Assembly (NCBI RefSeq): GCF_900176485.1 | Contig: NZ_FWYD01000002.1 | Span: forward strand, 1 to 64,000 | Direction: 5' to 3' | Length of the DNA: 64,000 nt | From: Primorskyibacter flagellatus | GTDB taxonomy: Bacteria; Pseudomonadota; Alphaproteobacteria; Rhodobacterales; Rhodobacteraceae | In this document: piece by piece, positions 26,731-36,073 of the stretch | Layout: every line of letters starts with the position of its first letter | How positions within the stretch are numbered: position 1 is the first letter of the stretch | The notes under the pieces: generated by a model | Databases searched by the model: none | Seen by the model: only the letters and a program-made list of their open reading frames with translations | Told to the model about the DNA's origin: nothing | Program-made: the position numbers and the translations under genes

Positions 26731-27126
26731 TTACTCGGCAGGTGCGGGTTGTTCCTCGGCAGCGACGCCATTGTCAGCCGGGGTCGCGCCGTCGGTTGTC
26801 GTCGCTGATCCCCCTGCCTCGGCACCGTTTGTCGTGGCTTGGGTATTGCCGGTCTCCGTCACGGGCGCTGCGGCCTCACCATTGCCGTTTGCCGCCGGTG
26901 CAGTCGCGTCAGCGCCGCTCTCGATCATCGGGGTGCTTGCGGGCGCGGGCGGATCTGTCAGCACAGGCGCGGGCTCAGGCGAATTGCTCATCAACGAGGC
27001 ACCGACCAGCACGGCAATGATCACCACAACTGCGATGGCAAGGCCGATCACGACATTGCCGCCGGACCGGGTCGTGCGGATTTCGCGCGGTTCGCGCAGG
27101 TGAGTGTCTGTCTCTTTATAGGCCAT
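26731..27126 (-). CDS. Single-pass membrane protein with low-complexity tail
   Basis: The 131-residue protein has a basic N-terminus (MAYKETDTHLREPREIRTTR), one transmembrane helix (about 24-46, VVIGLAIAVVVIIAVLVGA) and a long tail of Ala, Pro, Thr, Glu and Gly to the end. The tail is predicted to be periplasmic and disordered. I do not recognise a family. GGAGAA lies upstream of the ATG at 27126. The biased composition limits any functional inference. Confidence 0.65.
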   Translation of the reverse strand: MAYKETDTHLREPREIRTTRSGGNVVIGLAIAVVVIIAVLVGASLMSNSPEPAPVLTDPPAPASTPMIESGADATAPAANGNGEAAAPVTETGNTQATTNGAEAGGSATTTDGATPADNGVAAEEQPAPAE

Positions 27127-27506
27127 CTGGGTTCTCCTTCATTTGATGCGGTCGAATGAGGCGTTCCCATGAAAGTCCGACCGCTTGTAAGCAAAGCGCG
27201 CAGGTGGCCGATTGGTTCGATGCCGTTTTTCAATCGTCGCGGATCGGCCAGACCCTGCCGAAAATGCGGCGATCCATGCGCCAACTCTTGCCGCGTCAGT
27301 CGCAGGCGCTGGAACCGGCGGGACATTGCCGCAACCCCCGTTGCCGCGCGCTGTTTTCCGCCAGTTGCGCCAAGAGACTCGCAGGCACATGCAGGTCAGG
27401 TATCCCGGACTGTCGCGATGTCAGACGTTAAGGCATGATACTTTCAAGGCGTGGCCTGCATTAGCGTCGTGTTTTTCAACAAGTTGCATTGTCATGGAGC
27501 CATCTG
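27127..27506. other. Divergent intergenic stretch without a supported gene
   Basis: These 380 bases separate two divergently transcribed small membrane-protein genes and probably hold both promoters. Open frames in all directions have Arg/Cys-rich, non-protein-like translations and no ribosome sites. I see no RNA-gene fold or repeat. Confidence 0.5.
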
Positions 27507-27836
27507 ATGTCCGATTTTCCGGCACCCGTCACATCCGAGCAAATTTGCCGGGTTCTGGGTCTTTTTGGCTTTTGCCTCTATGTGACGAATTATTTCCTGC
27601 TATCCACGCATGTTCTGACCGCTGAAGGTGCCCGCTATTTCGTCATCAACACCATTGCCGCCGTGCTGGTGCTGATCGGGCTGTCACAGGACTTCAACCT
27701 GGCCGCGGCGCTGACGCAGGGCTTCATGATTTGCATGGGCTCTGCCGCGATCCTGATCCGGCTGCGACGCGCGATCATGCTGCGCAACCCTGCCGCCCCC
27801 TCGGTCCGGGCGGGTCAGGCTGTCGTCATCGCCTGA
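27507..27836 (+). CDS. Small multi-pass membrane protein (CBU_0592-like)
   Basis: The 109-residue protein has three hydrophobic stretches (about 17-36, 43-61 and 65-85), beginning ICRVLGLFGFCLYVTNYFLL, in the style of the CBU_0592 membrane family of unknown function. ATG 27507 has GGAG eight bases upstream; an earlier in-frame ATG at 27489 is possible. It stands alone ahead of ileS, 195 bases away. Confidence 0.7.
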   Translation: MSDFPAPVTSEQICRVLGLFGFCLYVTNYFLLSTHVLTAEGARYFVINTIAAVLVLIGLSQDFNLAAALTQGFMICMGSAAILIRLRRAIMLRNPAAPSVRAGQAVVIA

Positions 27837-28031
27837 TCCAGTCAGGCGACACGGCCACTGGACGCCCGCGCAACGCGCGCCTATAAGCTGCCGCATGACG
27901 CATGGCCTCGCGATCATCATTCGAATTATATGCCCGGCGCTCTGACACGCGAGCCGCCGGGACAAGGCGTATGCACCGCCGCGCCGCCCCTGACACCCTG
28001 ACAATTCACACGACTTTCAAGGACGCCCCAG

Positions 28032-31001
28032 ATGTGCGCCGAGACGCCCGACTATAAAGCAACGCTGAACCTGCCGAAAACCGATTTCCCGATGCGCGCG
28101 GGACTGCCCAAACGCGAGCCTGAATGGCTGGCCCGCTGGGAAAAGATCGGCATCTATGACCGCCTGCGCGACAACGCCGAAGGCCGCACGCCCTTTACCC
28201 TGCATGACGGCCCCCCCTACGCCAACGGTCATCTGCATATCGGTCACGCGCTGAACAAGACGATCAAGGACATGATCGTGCGCAGTCACCAGATGATGGG
28301 CCGCGACGCACGCTATATCCCCGGCTGGGACTGCCACGGCCTGCCGATCGAGTGGAAGATCGAGGAACAGTATCGCGCCAAGGGCAAGAACAAGGACGAG
28401 GTCGATGTCGTCGATTTCCGTCAGGAATGCCGCCGCTTTGCCGAGGGCTGGATCGACGTGCAGCGCGACGAGTTCAAGCGCTTGGGCATCACCGGCAAGT
28501 GGGAACGCCCCTACCTGACGATGGATTTCCGCGCCGAGCGTATCATCGCCGAGGACTTCCAGAAGTTCCTGATGAACGGAACGCTGTATCAGGGTTCCAA
28601 GCCCGTGATGTGGTCGCCGGTCGAAAAGACAGCACTTGCCGAGGCCGAGATCGAGTATCACGACCACAAAAGCCACACGATCTGGGTACCATTCAAGGTG
28701 GTCTCGGGCGGTGATTTCACCATGCCCGAAGGCGAGGATGACGACTATGCCGGCGCTGATGCCGCGCTGGCGGCGAAGGATCTGCTGTCGGCCAAAGTGG
28801 TGATCTGGACAACAACGCCCTGGACGATCCCGTCCAACAAGGCCGTCGCCTATAACCCCAGGATCAACTACGGCCTGTACGAAGTCACTGGCCGACCCGA
28901 GGAATGCTGGTGCAGGATCGGCGACCGTTATCTGCTGGCAGATACGCTGGCCGGGGACGTTTTGAGCTCCGCTCGGCTGGACGACACGATGTATCGCCGC
29001 CTGCGCGATGTCTCGGCTGAAGAACTGTCCACTCTGACGCTGGCGCATCCATTCGCAGGCGCGGATGGCGCGGATGGCTTCTGGGACTACCCTGTGCCGA
29101 TGATCGACGGCGATCATGTGACCGACGAGGCTGGCACCGGCTTTGTTCACACCGCCCCCAGCCACGGCGCGGATGACTTTGAATGCTTTATGAAGCGCAA
29201 CTGGCTGGACCGGATGACCCATAACGTGGGCGAGGAATCCGAATTCCTGCCGCATGTGCCGTTCTTCGCGGGCCTTCAGGTGTTCGACCGCAAGGGCAAA
29301 GAGGGCAAGGCCAACCCCACCGTGATCGCCAAGCTGGTCGAGGTTGGCGGGCTGATCGCCCGTGGCCGTGTGACCCACAGCTATCCGCATAGCTGGCGGT
29401 CCAAGGCGCCGGTGATCTTCCGCAACACGCCGCAATGGTTCGCCGCCATCGACCGCGAGGTCGGCGACGGGCAGGACACCTATGGCAAGACAATCCGCGA
29501 ACGGGCGCTGACCTCCATCGACGAGCTGGTGAAATGGACGCCGCAAACCGGCCGCAACCGTCTGTTTTCAATGATCGAGGTTCGCCCCGATTGGGTTCTG
29601 TCGCGCCAGCGCGCCTGGGGTGTGCCGCTGACATGCTTCACCCGCAAGGGCACGCTGCCCACGGATGAGGGCTTTCTTCTGCGCGATGAGGCGGTCAACG
29701 CCCGCGTGCTTGAGGCCTTCGAGGCGGAAGGCGCAGACGCCTGGTACAAGCCCGGCGCGAAGGAACGCTTCCTCGGCACCGATTACAACGCCGATGAGTG
29801 GGATCAGGTCTTCGACATTCTCGACGTGTGGTTCGATTCCGGCTCCACCCACGCATTCGTGTTGCGCGACCGCGAGGACGGCACCGAAGATGGTATCGCC
29901 GATGTCTACATGGAAGGCACCGACCAGCATCGCGGCTGGTTCCATTCTTCCATGCTGCAAGCCTGCGGCACCATTGGCCGTGCGCCCTATCGCAACGTTG
30001 TCACGCACGGCTTCACGCTGGACGGCAAAGGCAACAAGATGTCCAAATCGCTGGGCAACACCATCGCGCCTGATGATGTGGTCAAGCAATACGGTGCCGA
30101 TATTCTGCGGCTCTGGGTGGCACAGGCCGACTATACCGCCGATCAGCGCATCGGGCCGGAAATCCTGAAAGGCACTGCCGACAGCTATCGCCGCCTGCGC
30201 AACACCATGCGGTTCATGCTGGGCGCGCTGTCGCATTTCGAGGAATCCGACCGGGTTGCACCCGCCGATATGCCCGAACTGGAACGCTGGGTGCTGCACC
30301 GTCTGGCCGAACTCGATCACCGCGTCCGCAAGGGCTATGCCGAGTTTGATTTTCAGGGTGTGTTTCAGGCGCTGTTCAACTTCGCCACGGTGGATCTGTC
30401 GTCCTTCTACTTCGATATCCGCAAGGACGTGCTGTATTGCGACGGCGACACGGACCGCCGCCGCGCCGCGCGCACGGTGCTGGATATTCTCTTCCACCGG
30501 CTGACCACCTGGCTGGCCCCGGTTCTCGTCTTCACGATGGAGGAAGTCTGGCTGGAACGTTTCGGCGGCGAAGAAAGCTCTGTCCACCTGACCGATTTCC
30601 CGGAAACGCCCGCCGATTGGCTGGACGAACCGCTTGCCGCCAAATGGACCAGCGTGCGTCAGGCGCGCCGGGCCGTGACAGCCGCACTTGAAGTGCAGCG
30701 TACCGACAAGGTGATCGGCGCGTCGCTGGAGGCAGCCCCGGTCGTGCATGTGCGCGACAAGGACATGCTGGCCGCGCTGAAATCCGTCAACTTCGACGAT
30801 ATCTGCATCACCTCAGCGATCTCCCTGACCGGCGATCCACAGCCCGGCGAATCCTTCCGCCTGCCGGAAATCGACGGCGTGGGCGTGGTGTTCGAGAAAG
30901 CCGAGGGCGCTAAATGCCAGCGCTGCTGGAAGATCCTGCCCGATGTCGGCACCCACAAGCATCCGGGCACCTGCGCGCGCTGTGACGCTGCCCTCGGCTG
31001 A
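28032..31001 (+). CDS. ileS: Isoleucyl-tRNA synthetase
   Basis: This class I synthetase charges tRNA-Ile and edits valine. The 989-residue protein has HIGH-type HLHIGHALNKT (about 69-79), the CP1 editing domain including TTTPWTIPSNKA, the WFDSGSTHAF block, KMSKSLGN and an anticodon-binding domain. It ends in a zinc-finger with two Cys pairs (KCQRCW and CARC). The size is typical for alphaproteobacteria. No T-box leader is visible. The EamA gene follows after 34 bases. Confidence 0.98.
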   Translation: MCAETPDYKATLNLPKTDFPMRAGLPKREPEWLARWEKIGIYDRLRDNAEGRTPFTLHDGPPYANGHLHIGHALNKTIKDMIVRSHQMMGRDARYIPGWDCHGLPIEWKIEEQYRAKGKNKDEVDVVDFRQECRRFAEGWIDVQRDEFKRLGITGKWERPYLTMDFRAERIIAEDFQKFLMNGTLYQGSKPVMWSPVEKTALAEAEIEYHDHKSHTIWVPFKVVSGGDFTMPEGEDDDYAGADAALAAKDLLSAKVVIWTTTPWTIPSNKAVAYNPRINYGLYEVTGRPEECWCRIGDRYLLADTLAGDVLSSARLDDTMYRRLRDVSAEELSTLTLAHPFAGADGADGFWDYPVPMIDGDHVTDEAGTGFVHTAPSHGADDFECFMKRNWLDRMTHNVGEESEFLPHVPFFAGLQVFDRKGKEGKANPTVIAKLVEVGGLIARGRVTHSYPHSWRSKAPVIFRNTPQWFAAIDREVGDGQDTYGKTIRERALTSIDELVKWTPQTGRNRLFSMIEVRPDWVLSRQRAWGVPLTCFTRKGTLPTDEGFLLRDEAVNARVLEAFEAEGADAWYKPGAKERFLGTDYNADEWDQVFDILDVWFDSGSTHAFVLRDREDGTEDGIADVYMEGTDQHRGWFHSSMLQACGTIGRAPYRNVVTHGFTLDGKGNKMSKSLGNTIAPDDVVKQYGADILRLWVAQADYTADQRIGPEILKGTADSYRRLRNTMRFMLGALSHFEESDRVAPADMPELERWVLHRLAELDHRVRKGYAEFDFQGVFQALFNFATVDLSSFYFDIRKDVLYCDGDTDRRRAARTVLDILFHRLTTWLAPVLVFTMEEVWLERFGGEESSVHLTDFPETPADWLDEPLAAKWTSVRQARRAVTAALEVQRTDKVIGASLEAAPVVHVRDKDMLAALKSVNFDDICITSAISLTGDPQPGESFRLPEIDGVGVVFEKAEGAKCQRCWKILPDVGTHKHPGTCARCDAALG

Positions 31002-31035
31002 CCCACCGACGCGGTGATATGAAAGGCGGACCGCG

Positions 31036-31872
31036 ATGAGCCTGACGGTTTTCCTCGCGGTCCTCGCCGCCGCCCTGCTTCATGCGGGCTGGAACGCGCT
31101 GATCAAACTCGGCGCGTCCAAAATGACCTCGATGCTGATCCTCACGCTTGTGCAGATGGGCATGGGCGGTATCGTGGCGCTGGCTCACCCGCTGCCCTCG
31201 TCCGAAGTCTGGCTCTGGTTGCTGGCCTCCGGCGTCTTCCATTCCGGCTACAAGCTGTTCCTGGCCTATGCCTACGAACAGGGCGATCTCAGCCGCGTCT
31301 ACCCCATCGCCCGGGGCGCGGCACCGCTGGTCGTAACGCTGATCTCTGCCGCCCTGCTCGCCGACATCATCCTGCCGCTGGAATATCTGGCAATCGCCGT
31401 TCTGGGCTGCGGTATCCTGATGATGGCCCGCGGCGTCTTTACCAGCGGCGAAAGCCACCGCCTTGTGCCACTGGCCTTGGGGTCGGCGCTGATGACGGCT
31501 GGCTATTCTCTGGTGGACGGCTTGGGCGCGCGGATCTCGGAAAATCCGGCAATGTATGTCGCGTGGCTTTTCATTCTGGACGCTGCGTTTTTCACACCCA
31601 TCTGCATCGCGCTACGCGGGCGCGCAGTCCTTCAGGCCCGCAAACAGGACTGGGTGCTGGGCAGTCTCGCCGCCGCCGGATCCTACGCAGCCTATGCCAT
31701 CGCCGTCTGGGCCATGACCCAAGCCCCCATCGCGCTGGTGACCGCCCTGCGCGAAACCTCTATCCTCTTCGCCGTGCTTCTGGGCTGGCTCTTCATGGGC
31801 GACCGGATTGACCGCACCAAGGCGCTTGCCGCCACGCTGATCATCGCGGGCGTCGTTCTGACCCGGCTTTGA
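31036..31872 (+). CDS. EamA/DMT-family membrane transporter
   Basis: The 278-residue hydrophobic protein has about ten predicted membrane helices arranged as two EamA repeats. The first includes LLHAGWNALIKLGASKM and the second ends IALVTALRETSILFAVLLGW. Members export amino acids, purines or other metabolites; the substrate cannot be read from sequence. ATG 31036 has AAAGGCGG upstream. It lies between ileS and ogt on the same strand. Confidence 0.85.
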   Translation: MSLTVFLAVLAAALLHAGWNALIKLGASKMTSMLILTLVQMGMGGIVALAHPLPSSEVWLWLLASGVFHSGYKLFLAYAYEQGDLSRVYPIARGAAPLVVTLISAALLADIILPLEYLAIAVLGCGILMMARGVFTSGESHRLVPLALGSALMTAGYSLVDGLGARISENPAMYVAWLFILDAAFFTPICIALRGRAVLQARKQDWVLGSLAAAGSYAAYAIAVWAMTQAPIALVTALRETSILFAVLLGWLFMGDRIDRTKALAATLIIAGVVLTRL

Positions 31873-31914
31873 ACCGTTCTTGCCAAAGAGCACGCCCGAC
31901 GCCACTTTACGCAA

Positions 31915-32367
31915 ATGCCCAGTCTGACTGTCCCCACGCCCACCGGCCCCTTCACCATCACCGAAGAGCTCGGCCGGGTCACCCGCAGCGAATGGGGCAG
32001 CGGCGGTACAGATCAAACACCTTTGCTGCAACGCGCCGCCGCACAGGTTACCGCCTATTTCGACGGACAGTTGACAAGTTTCGATCTGCCACTCAACCCC
32101 GGCGGATCACGCCTGCAACAACAGACATGTAACGCTATGCTGACCATCCGCTTCGGCGAGACCCGCACCTATGGCGACCTCGCCAAATCCCTCGGCGTTC
32201 CCGCACAAGCAATCGGTCAGGCCTGCGGCGGCAACCCGATCCCGCTGATCATCCCCTGCCACCGCGTCCTCGCAGCGACCAATCTCGGCGGCTTTTCCGG
32301 TCGCCATGGCATTGAAACCAAAGTCTGGTTGCTGAAACACGAAGGCGCGGCCAGCCTGCTGATCTGA
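31915..32367 (+). CDS. ogt: Methylated-DNA-protein-cysteine S-methyltransferase
   Basis: This suicide repair protein removes O6-alkyl groups from guanine. The 150-residue protein has the helix-turn-helix region GETRTYGDLAKSLG, the arginine-finger region AIGQACGGNPIPLIIP and the active-site PCHRV with the acceptor cysteine, then GGFSGRHGIETK. It lacks the N-terminal Ada domain. The ribosome site before ATG 31915 is weak. Confidence 0.93.
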   Translation: MPSLTVPTPTGPFTITEELGRVTRSEWGSGGTDQTPLLQRAAAQVTAYFDGQLTSFDLPLNPGGSRLQQQTCNAMLTIRFGETRTYGDLAKSLGVPAQAIGQACGGNPIPLIIPCHRVLAATNLGGFSGRHGIETKVWLLKHEGAASLLI

Positions 32368-32423
32368 ACCATCCACCGCGAAAACGTCAGACTTGCACGT
32401 CGCCTCGCAACGCGCGCCGAGCG

Positions 32424-32473
32424 TCCCGCCCGACAGGCGGGAGGCGAGACATCCCGTGCGGCCGCAAGGCCGC
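32424..32473. terminator. Tandem hairpins between convergent ogt and pheA
   Basis: TCCCGCC/GGCGGGA (32424-32442, loop CGACA) and GCGGCC/GGCCGC (32458-32473, loop GCAA) are perfect stems. CGCCTC at 32401 could extend the first by pairing with GAGGCG at 32441. There is no T tract, but the location between two gene ends supports termination. Confidence 0.5.
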
Positions 32474-32494
32474 TCCGTTAAGGAACAGCCGCTG

Positions 32495-33328
32495 TCAGTC
32501 GCGCCGCGAATCGCGTGGGTAAACGCCCAGAATTTCCAGATAACTGGTGAAATAACCCAATTCGTCCAATGCCCGCGCCACTGCCGGATCGTCGGGATGC
32601 CCTTCGATATCGGCATAAAACTGCGTCGCCGTGAAAGACCCGCCCACCATGTAGCTTTCCAGCTTGGTCATGTTGACGCCATTGGTCGCAAACCCGCCCA
32701 TCGCCTTGTACAGCGCCGCCGGAATGTTGCGGACCTGGAACACGAAAGACGTCATCATGCCATGCGCGCCGCGCGGCGTCATATCCGGCTCGGGCGCCAT
32801 GATCAGGAAACGCGTCGTGTTGTTGCCCTCATCCTCGATATGGCGCGCCAGAACTTCCAGCCCGTAAATCTCGCCCGCCAATTCCGAGGCCAGCGCCCCC
32901 ATCTTCGCGTCGCCCACCTCGGCCACATGTTTGGCCGATCCTGCGGTATCCGCGCCGGTGACCCGGTGAATGCCGTGCTCGCGCAAGAACTTATGACATT
33001 GTCCCAGAAGCACCGTATGGCTCATCGCGCTTTCGACCGCACTCAGCTGCGTTCCGGGGACGGCCAGCAAGTTGATATGCACCCGCACGAAGGTCTCGTC
33101 GATGATGTGCAGACCAGATCCAGGCAGCAGCGAGTGTATGTCCGCGACCCGTCCATAGGTGGAATTTTCCACCGGCAGCATCGCTAGAGCCGCATCGCCG
33201 CCACGCACCGCCTCGATCGCGTCCTCGAAGGTGCGACAGGCCAGCGCCTCCATCTCCGGGCGTGCCTGGCGACAGGCCTCGTGGGAATAGGCACCAGGTT
33301 CCCCCTGGAAGGCAATGCGTCTGGTCAT
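32495..33328 (-). CDS. pheA: Prephenate dehydratase
   Basis: The enzyme converts prephenate to phenylpyruvate in phenylalanine synthesis. The 277-residue protein has the catalytic domain with FQGEPGAYSHEA, VENSTYGRV and the NNTTRFL motif (active-site Thr). A C-terminal ACT domain (about 185-270) contains NGVNMTKLESY, the region that usually binds phenylalanine for feedback inhibition. There is no chorismate mutase fusion. The gene is divergent from the cytochrome c gene. Confidence 0.95.
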   Translation of the reverse strand: MTRRIAFQGEPGAYSHEACRQARPEMEALACRTFEDAIEAVRGGDAALAMLPVENSTYGRVADIHSLLPGSGLHIIDETFVRVHINLLAVPGTQLSAVESAMSHTVLLGQCHKFLREHGIHRVTGADTAGSAKHVAEVGDAKMGALASELAGEIYGLEVLARHIEDEGNNTTRFLIMAPEPDMTPRGAHGMMTSFVFQVRNIPAALYKAMGGFATNGVNMTKLESYMVGGSFTATQFYADIEGHPDDPAVARALDELGYFTSYLEILGVYPRDSRRD

Positions 33329-33383
33329 CTCGAAAATCCTGAGGTTTAATCCCTCTCGGGCGTTTGGTCGCGGCTTCTACACC

Positions 33384-33412
33384 TTGCCACAGCGAAGGGG
33401 AAGCCGTAGATA
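33384..33412 (+). promoter_or_regulatory. Candidate promoter of the cytochrome c gene
   Basis: TTGCCA at 33384-33389 and TAGATA at 33407-33412 are 17 bases apart, 36 bases upstream of the cytochrome start. The -35 is close to consensus, the -10 only moderate. Confidence 0.4.
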
Positions 33413-33447
33413 CGCGCCGAAACCCTATTCATACGGACAGGCGAGCG

Positions 33448-33969
33448 ATGCTGGATACGATGACACTCACCAAGATACTCGGCGCTTTCTGCGGGGCCCT
33501 GCTGATATTCCTTGTCGGCAAATGGGCTGCGGAATCGCTGTACCATGTCGGCGCAGGCGGACACGGTGAGGAGCACGCGATGGGCTATGCCATCGAAACC
33601 GGTGGCGACAGCACCTCAGAAGAACCCGCAGAAGAGGTGGACTTTGCAGCCCTGCTCGAAGCGGCAGACCCGGAAAAAGGCGCGAAAGTGTTCAGCAAGT
33701 GCCGCGCCTGCCACAAGGTGGAACCTGACGCGAACGGCACTGGCCCAACACTGTACCAGGTTGTCGGCCGCGAGGTCGACAGCGTCGATGGCTTTGCCTA
33801 TTCCGGCGCGCTGGAGAAGGTCGCAGATGTCTGGACGCCGGAGCATCTCAACGGTTTCCTCGAAAACCCCAAAGGCTATGCGCCCGGCACCAAGATGAGC
33901 TTTGCCGGCCTCAAGAAGCCCGAAGATCGCGCCGACCTGATTGCGTATCTCGATACGCTCGGCGGCTAA
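33448..33969 (+). CDS. cycM: Membrane-anchored class I cytochrome c (CycM/c552 type)
   Basis: The 173-residue protein has one N-terminal membrane anchor (about 6-28), an acidic linker and a class I cytochrome c domain with CRACH (heme attachment) and PGTKMSF (Met ligand). It would face the periplasm and carry electrons from the bc1 complex to a terminal oxidase, as CycM does in Paracoccus. ATG 33448 has GGACAGGC upstream. A good promoter candidate (33384-33412) and a clear terminator (33992-34030) make it a single-gene unit. Confidence 0.88.
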   Translation: MLDTMTLTKILGAFCGALLIFLVGKWAAESLYHVGAGGHGEEHAMGYAIETGGDSTSEEPAEEVDFAALLEAADPEKGAKVFSKCRACHKVEPDANGTGPTLYQVVGREVDSVDGFAYSGALEKVADVWTPEHLNGFLENPKGYAPGTKMSFAGLKKPEDRADLIAYLDTLGG

Positions 33970-33991
33970 GCTGCACAGAACCCCCGCGCAC

Positions 33992-34030
33992 AGGGCCGTT
34001 GTCCATCCGGACAGCGGCCCTTTTCTTTTC
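33992..34030 (+). terminator. Rho-independent terminator of the cytochrome c gene
   Basis: AGGGCCGTTGTCC, loop ATCC and GGACAGCGGCCCT form a thirteen-base stem with one G-T pair, followed by TTTTCTTTTC. It lies 22 bases past the stop codon. This is the clearest intrinsic terminator in the window. Confidence 0.93.
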
Positions 34031-34143
34031 TGCGGCGGCAATTTGCCCGCCGATCACGCAATCTCAACTTGAATGTGGTTGGACACGCCCCTTAGCTTGT
34101 GACCAATGTCCAAAGGGCTGACTGCATAACCGGAGGTGAACCG

Positions 34144-36072
34144 ATGATCAGGACGACTGCGCAGGCGCAAAGCCGCATTTCCAAGGGGATGTCGGTCCAA
34201 CATGCCATCGCTGCCGGGCTGATGGCGGCAGGGATTGCCCTCTGCGCCGGACAGGTGCAGGCTCAGGCTGACGACGCAGGCATAACGCGCGCGCATGGCT
34301 ATTCCTATTTCGGCAATCTGGATTATCCGGCGGATTACGATCATCTGCCCTATGCCAATCCCGACGCCCCAAAAGGTGGGGAACTGTCGCTGGGTGCCAC
34401 CGGAACGTTTGACAGCCTCAACCCCTATTCCCGGAAGGGACGCGCGGGCGCGCTGACAGCAATTCAATATGACCAGTTGATCGAATCCACCGCTGACAGC
34501 GTCGGGCAATATTACTGCGTCCTTTGCGAAAGCCTCGAATATGACGAGGGCAAGAATTACGTCATCTTCAATCTTCGCCCCGAAGCGGTTTTCTCTGACG
34601 GCAGCCCCGTCACGGCCGAGGATGTCGTCTATAGCCACCGCCTGTTCATCGAGCAGGGCCTGCCGTCTTACGCGCAGGCCGTCGGCCGCATGGTCACGGG
34701 TGCCGAGGCGCTGGACGAACACACCGTCAAATTCACCTTCGCCGAAGGCATCACCCGCCGCAGCCTGATCGAAACCGTGGGCAACACGCCGGCCTTTTCC
34801 AAGGCGTGGTTCGAGGCGGATCCGAAACGTCGGCTCGACGAACCCCGGCTGGAGGTCGCCATCGGGTCCGGCCCCTACATCCTTGACAGCTACGAGGTGA
34901 ACCGCCGCATCGTCTACAAGCGTAACCCGGATTATTGGGGCAAGGATTTGCCGTTCAACAAGGGGCGGCACAATTACGACACCATCCGGATCGAGTATTT
35001 CGCGGACAGCACTGCCGCGTTCGAAGCGTTCAAGGCCGGCGAGTACACGTTCAAGAACGAAGGCGACCCCAAACAATGGGCCACCGGATATAACTTCCCG
35101 CGCGTGCAAAACGGTACGGTGGTGAAGGAAGCCCTGCCCGACGGAAGCCCACCCGATGCCGCAGGTTTTGTCTTCAACCTCGCCAAGCCGCAATTTGCCG
35201 ACAAGGACGTGCGCAAGGCGCTGGCCTTGGCCTTCAACTTCGAATGGGCCAACGAATCCCTGCGTTACGGGCTTTACAGCCAGCGCAGTTCTTTTGTCGA
35301 AGGCACACCGCTGGAGGCGAAAGCCACACCACAAGGCGCGGAAAAGGCGTTTCTGGACTCGCTTGGCGATGTCGTGCCGGACGCATTGATGAACGAAGAG
35401 CCGATGATAAGCCATAGCTCGGACGCCGGGCGGCTGAATGATCGTGGCAACCTGCGCCGCGCCGCAGCCATCCTGGAAGACGCGGGCTGGTCCATCGCAG
35501 ACGATAACCTGCGCCGAAACGCGGATGGCAAGACGCTGGATATGCGCATCCCGATCCCGTCGAATATGGACCCGACGCTGGAAGCGATGGTGGAAACCTA
35601 TGTCCAGAACCTTAAAATTCTGGGCGTGAACGCCAGCTATGAAAAGATCGACCCCGCGCAATACACGTTGCGGCGGCGTGAACGCGACTATGACGTGATC
35701 TATTCCACGCAATACGGTGCCTTCCTTTCCACCGGTGGCGGTCTGTCCCAGATGTACGGTTCGCGCGAGGCTGAATTCAGCCTGTTCAACCCGGCAGGCA
35801 TTGCCAGCCCGCTGGTGGATGCGATCATCGAAGCATCGTTCGACACCACCAATCAGGCCGATCAGGACGCGGCCCTGATGGCACTGGACCGTGCGTTGCG
35901 CTTTGAGTATTTCGTTGTTCCCACTGGCTATATCGCCGAACACTGGGTGGCCTATTTCGACATGTACGAACATCCCGACCCGCTGCCGCCCTACGATCTG
36001 GGCTACCTTGATCTGTGGTGGATCGACGCTGAAAAGGCGCAGGCCCTGAAGGACAAGGGCGCGCTTCGTTAA
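34144..36072 (+). CDS. yejA: Periplasmic peptide-binding protein of a YejABEF-type importer
   Basis: The 642-residue family 5 extracellular solute-binding protein has a signal peptide with cleavage likely near AGQVQAQA (about 38), after an unusually long basic N-region. It then has the family motif [16 protein letters not shown] and ends with a Trp/Tyr-rich domain. YejA-like proteins bind oligopeptides or peptide-like antibiotics such as microcin C in enterobacteria. ATG 34144 has CCGGAGG nine bases upstream. It is the first gene of yejA-B-E-F, with yejB two bases on. Confidence 0.9.
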   Translation: MIRTTAQAQSRISKGMSVQHAIAAGLMAAGIALCAGQVQAQADDAGITRAHGYSYFGNLDYPADYDHLPYANPDAPKGGELSLGATGTFDSLNPYSRKGRAGALTAIQYDQLIESTADSVGQYYCVLCESLEYDEGKNYVIFNLRPEAVFSDGSPVTAEDVVYSHRLFIEQGLPSYAQAVGRMVTGAEALDEHTVKFTFAEGITRRSLIETVGNTPAFSKAWFEADPKRRLDEPRLEVAIGSGPYILDSYEVNRRIVYKRNPDYWGKDLPFNKGRHNYDTIRIEYFADSTAAFEAFKAGEYTFKNEGDPKQWATGYNFPRVQNGTVVKEALPDGSPPDAAGFVFNLAKPQFADKDVRKALALAFNFEWANESLRYGLYSQRSSFVEGTPLEAKATPQGAEKAFLDSLGDVVPDALMNEEPMISHSSDAGRLNDRGNLRRAAAILEDAGWSIADDNLRRNADGKTLDMRIPIPSNMDPTLEAMVETYVQNLKILGVNASYEKIDPAQYTLRRRERDYDVIYSTQYGAFLSTGGGLSQMYGSREAEFSLFNPAGIASPLVDAIIEASFDTTNQADQDAALMALDRALRFEYFVVPTGYIAEHWVAYFDMYEHPDPLPPYDLGYLDLWWIDAEKAQALKDKGALR

Positions 36073-36073
36073 C

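Noticed and set aside
27837-28031. T-box or riboswitch upstream of ileS
   Set aside because: The 195-base gap has no T-box sequence or terminator/antiterminator pair that I can recognise, and T-boxes are not expected in this group.
28017-29546. Open frame of about 500 codons on the minus strand opposite ileS
   Set aside because: It is antisense to a textbook isoleucyl-tRNA synthetase; long antisense frames are common in high-GC DNA with this codon bias, and it has no ribosome site or known domains.
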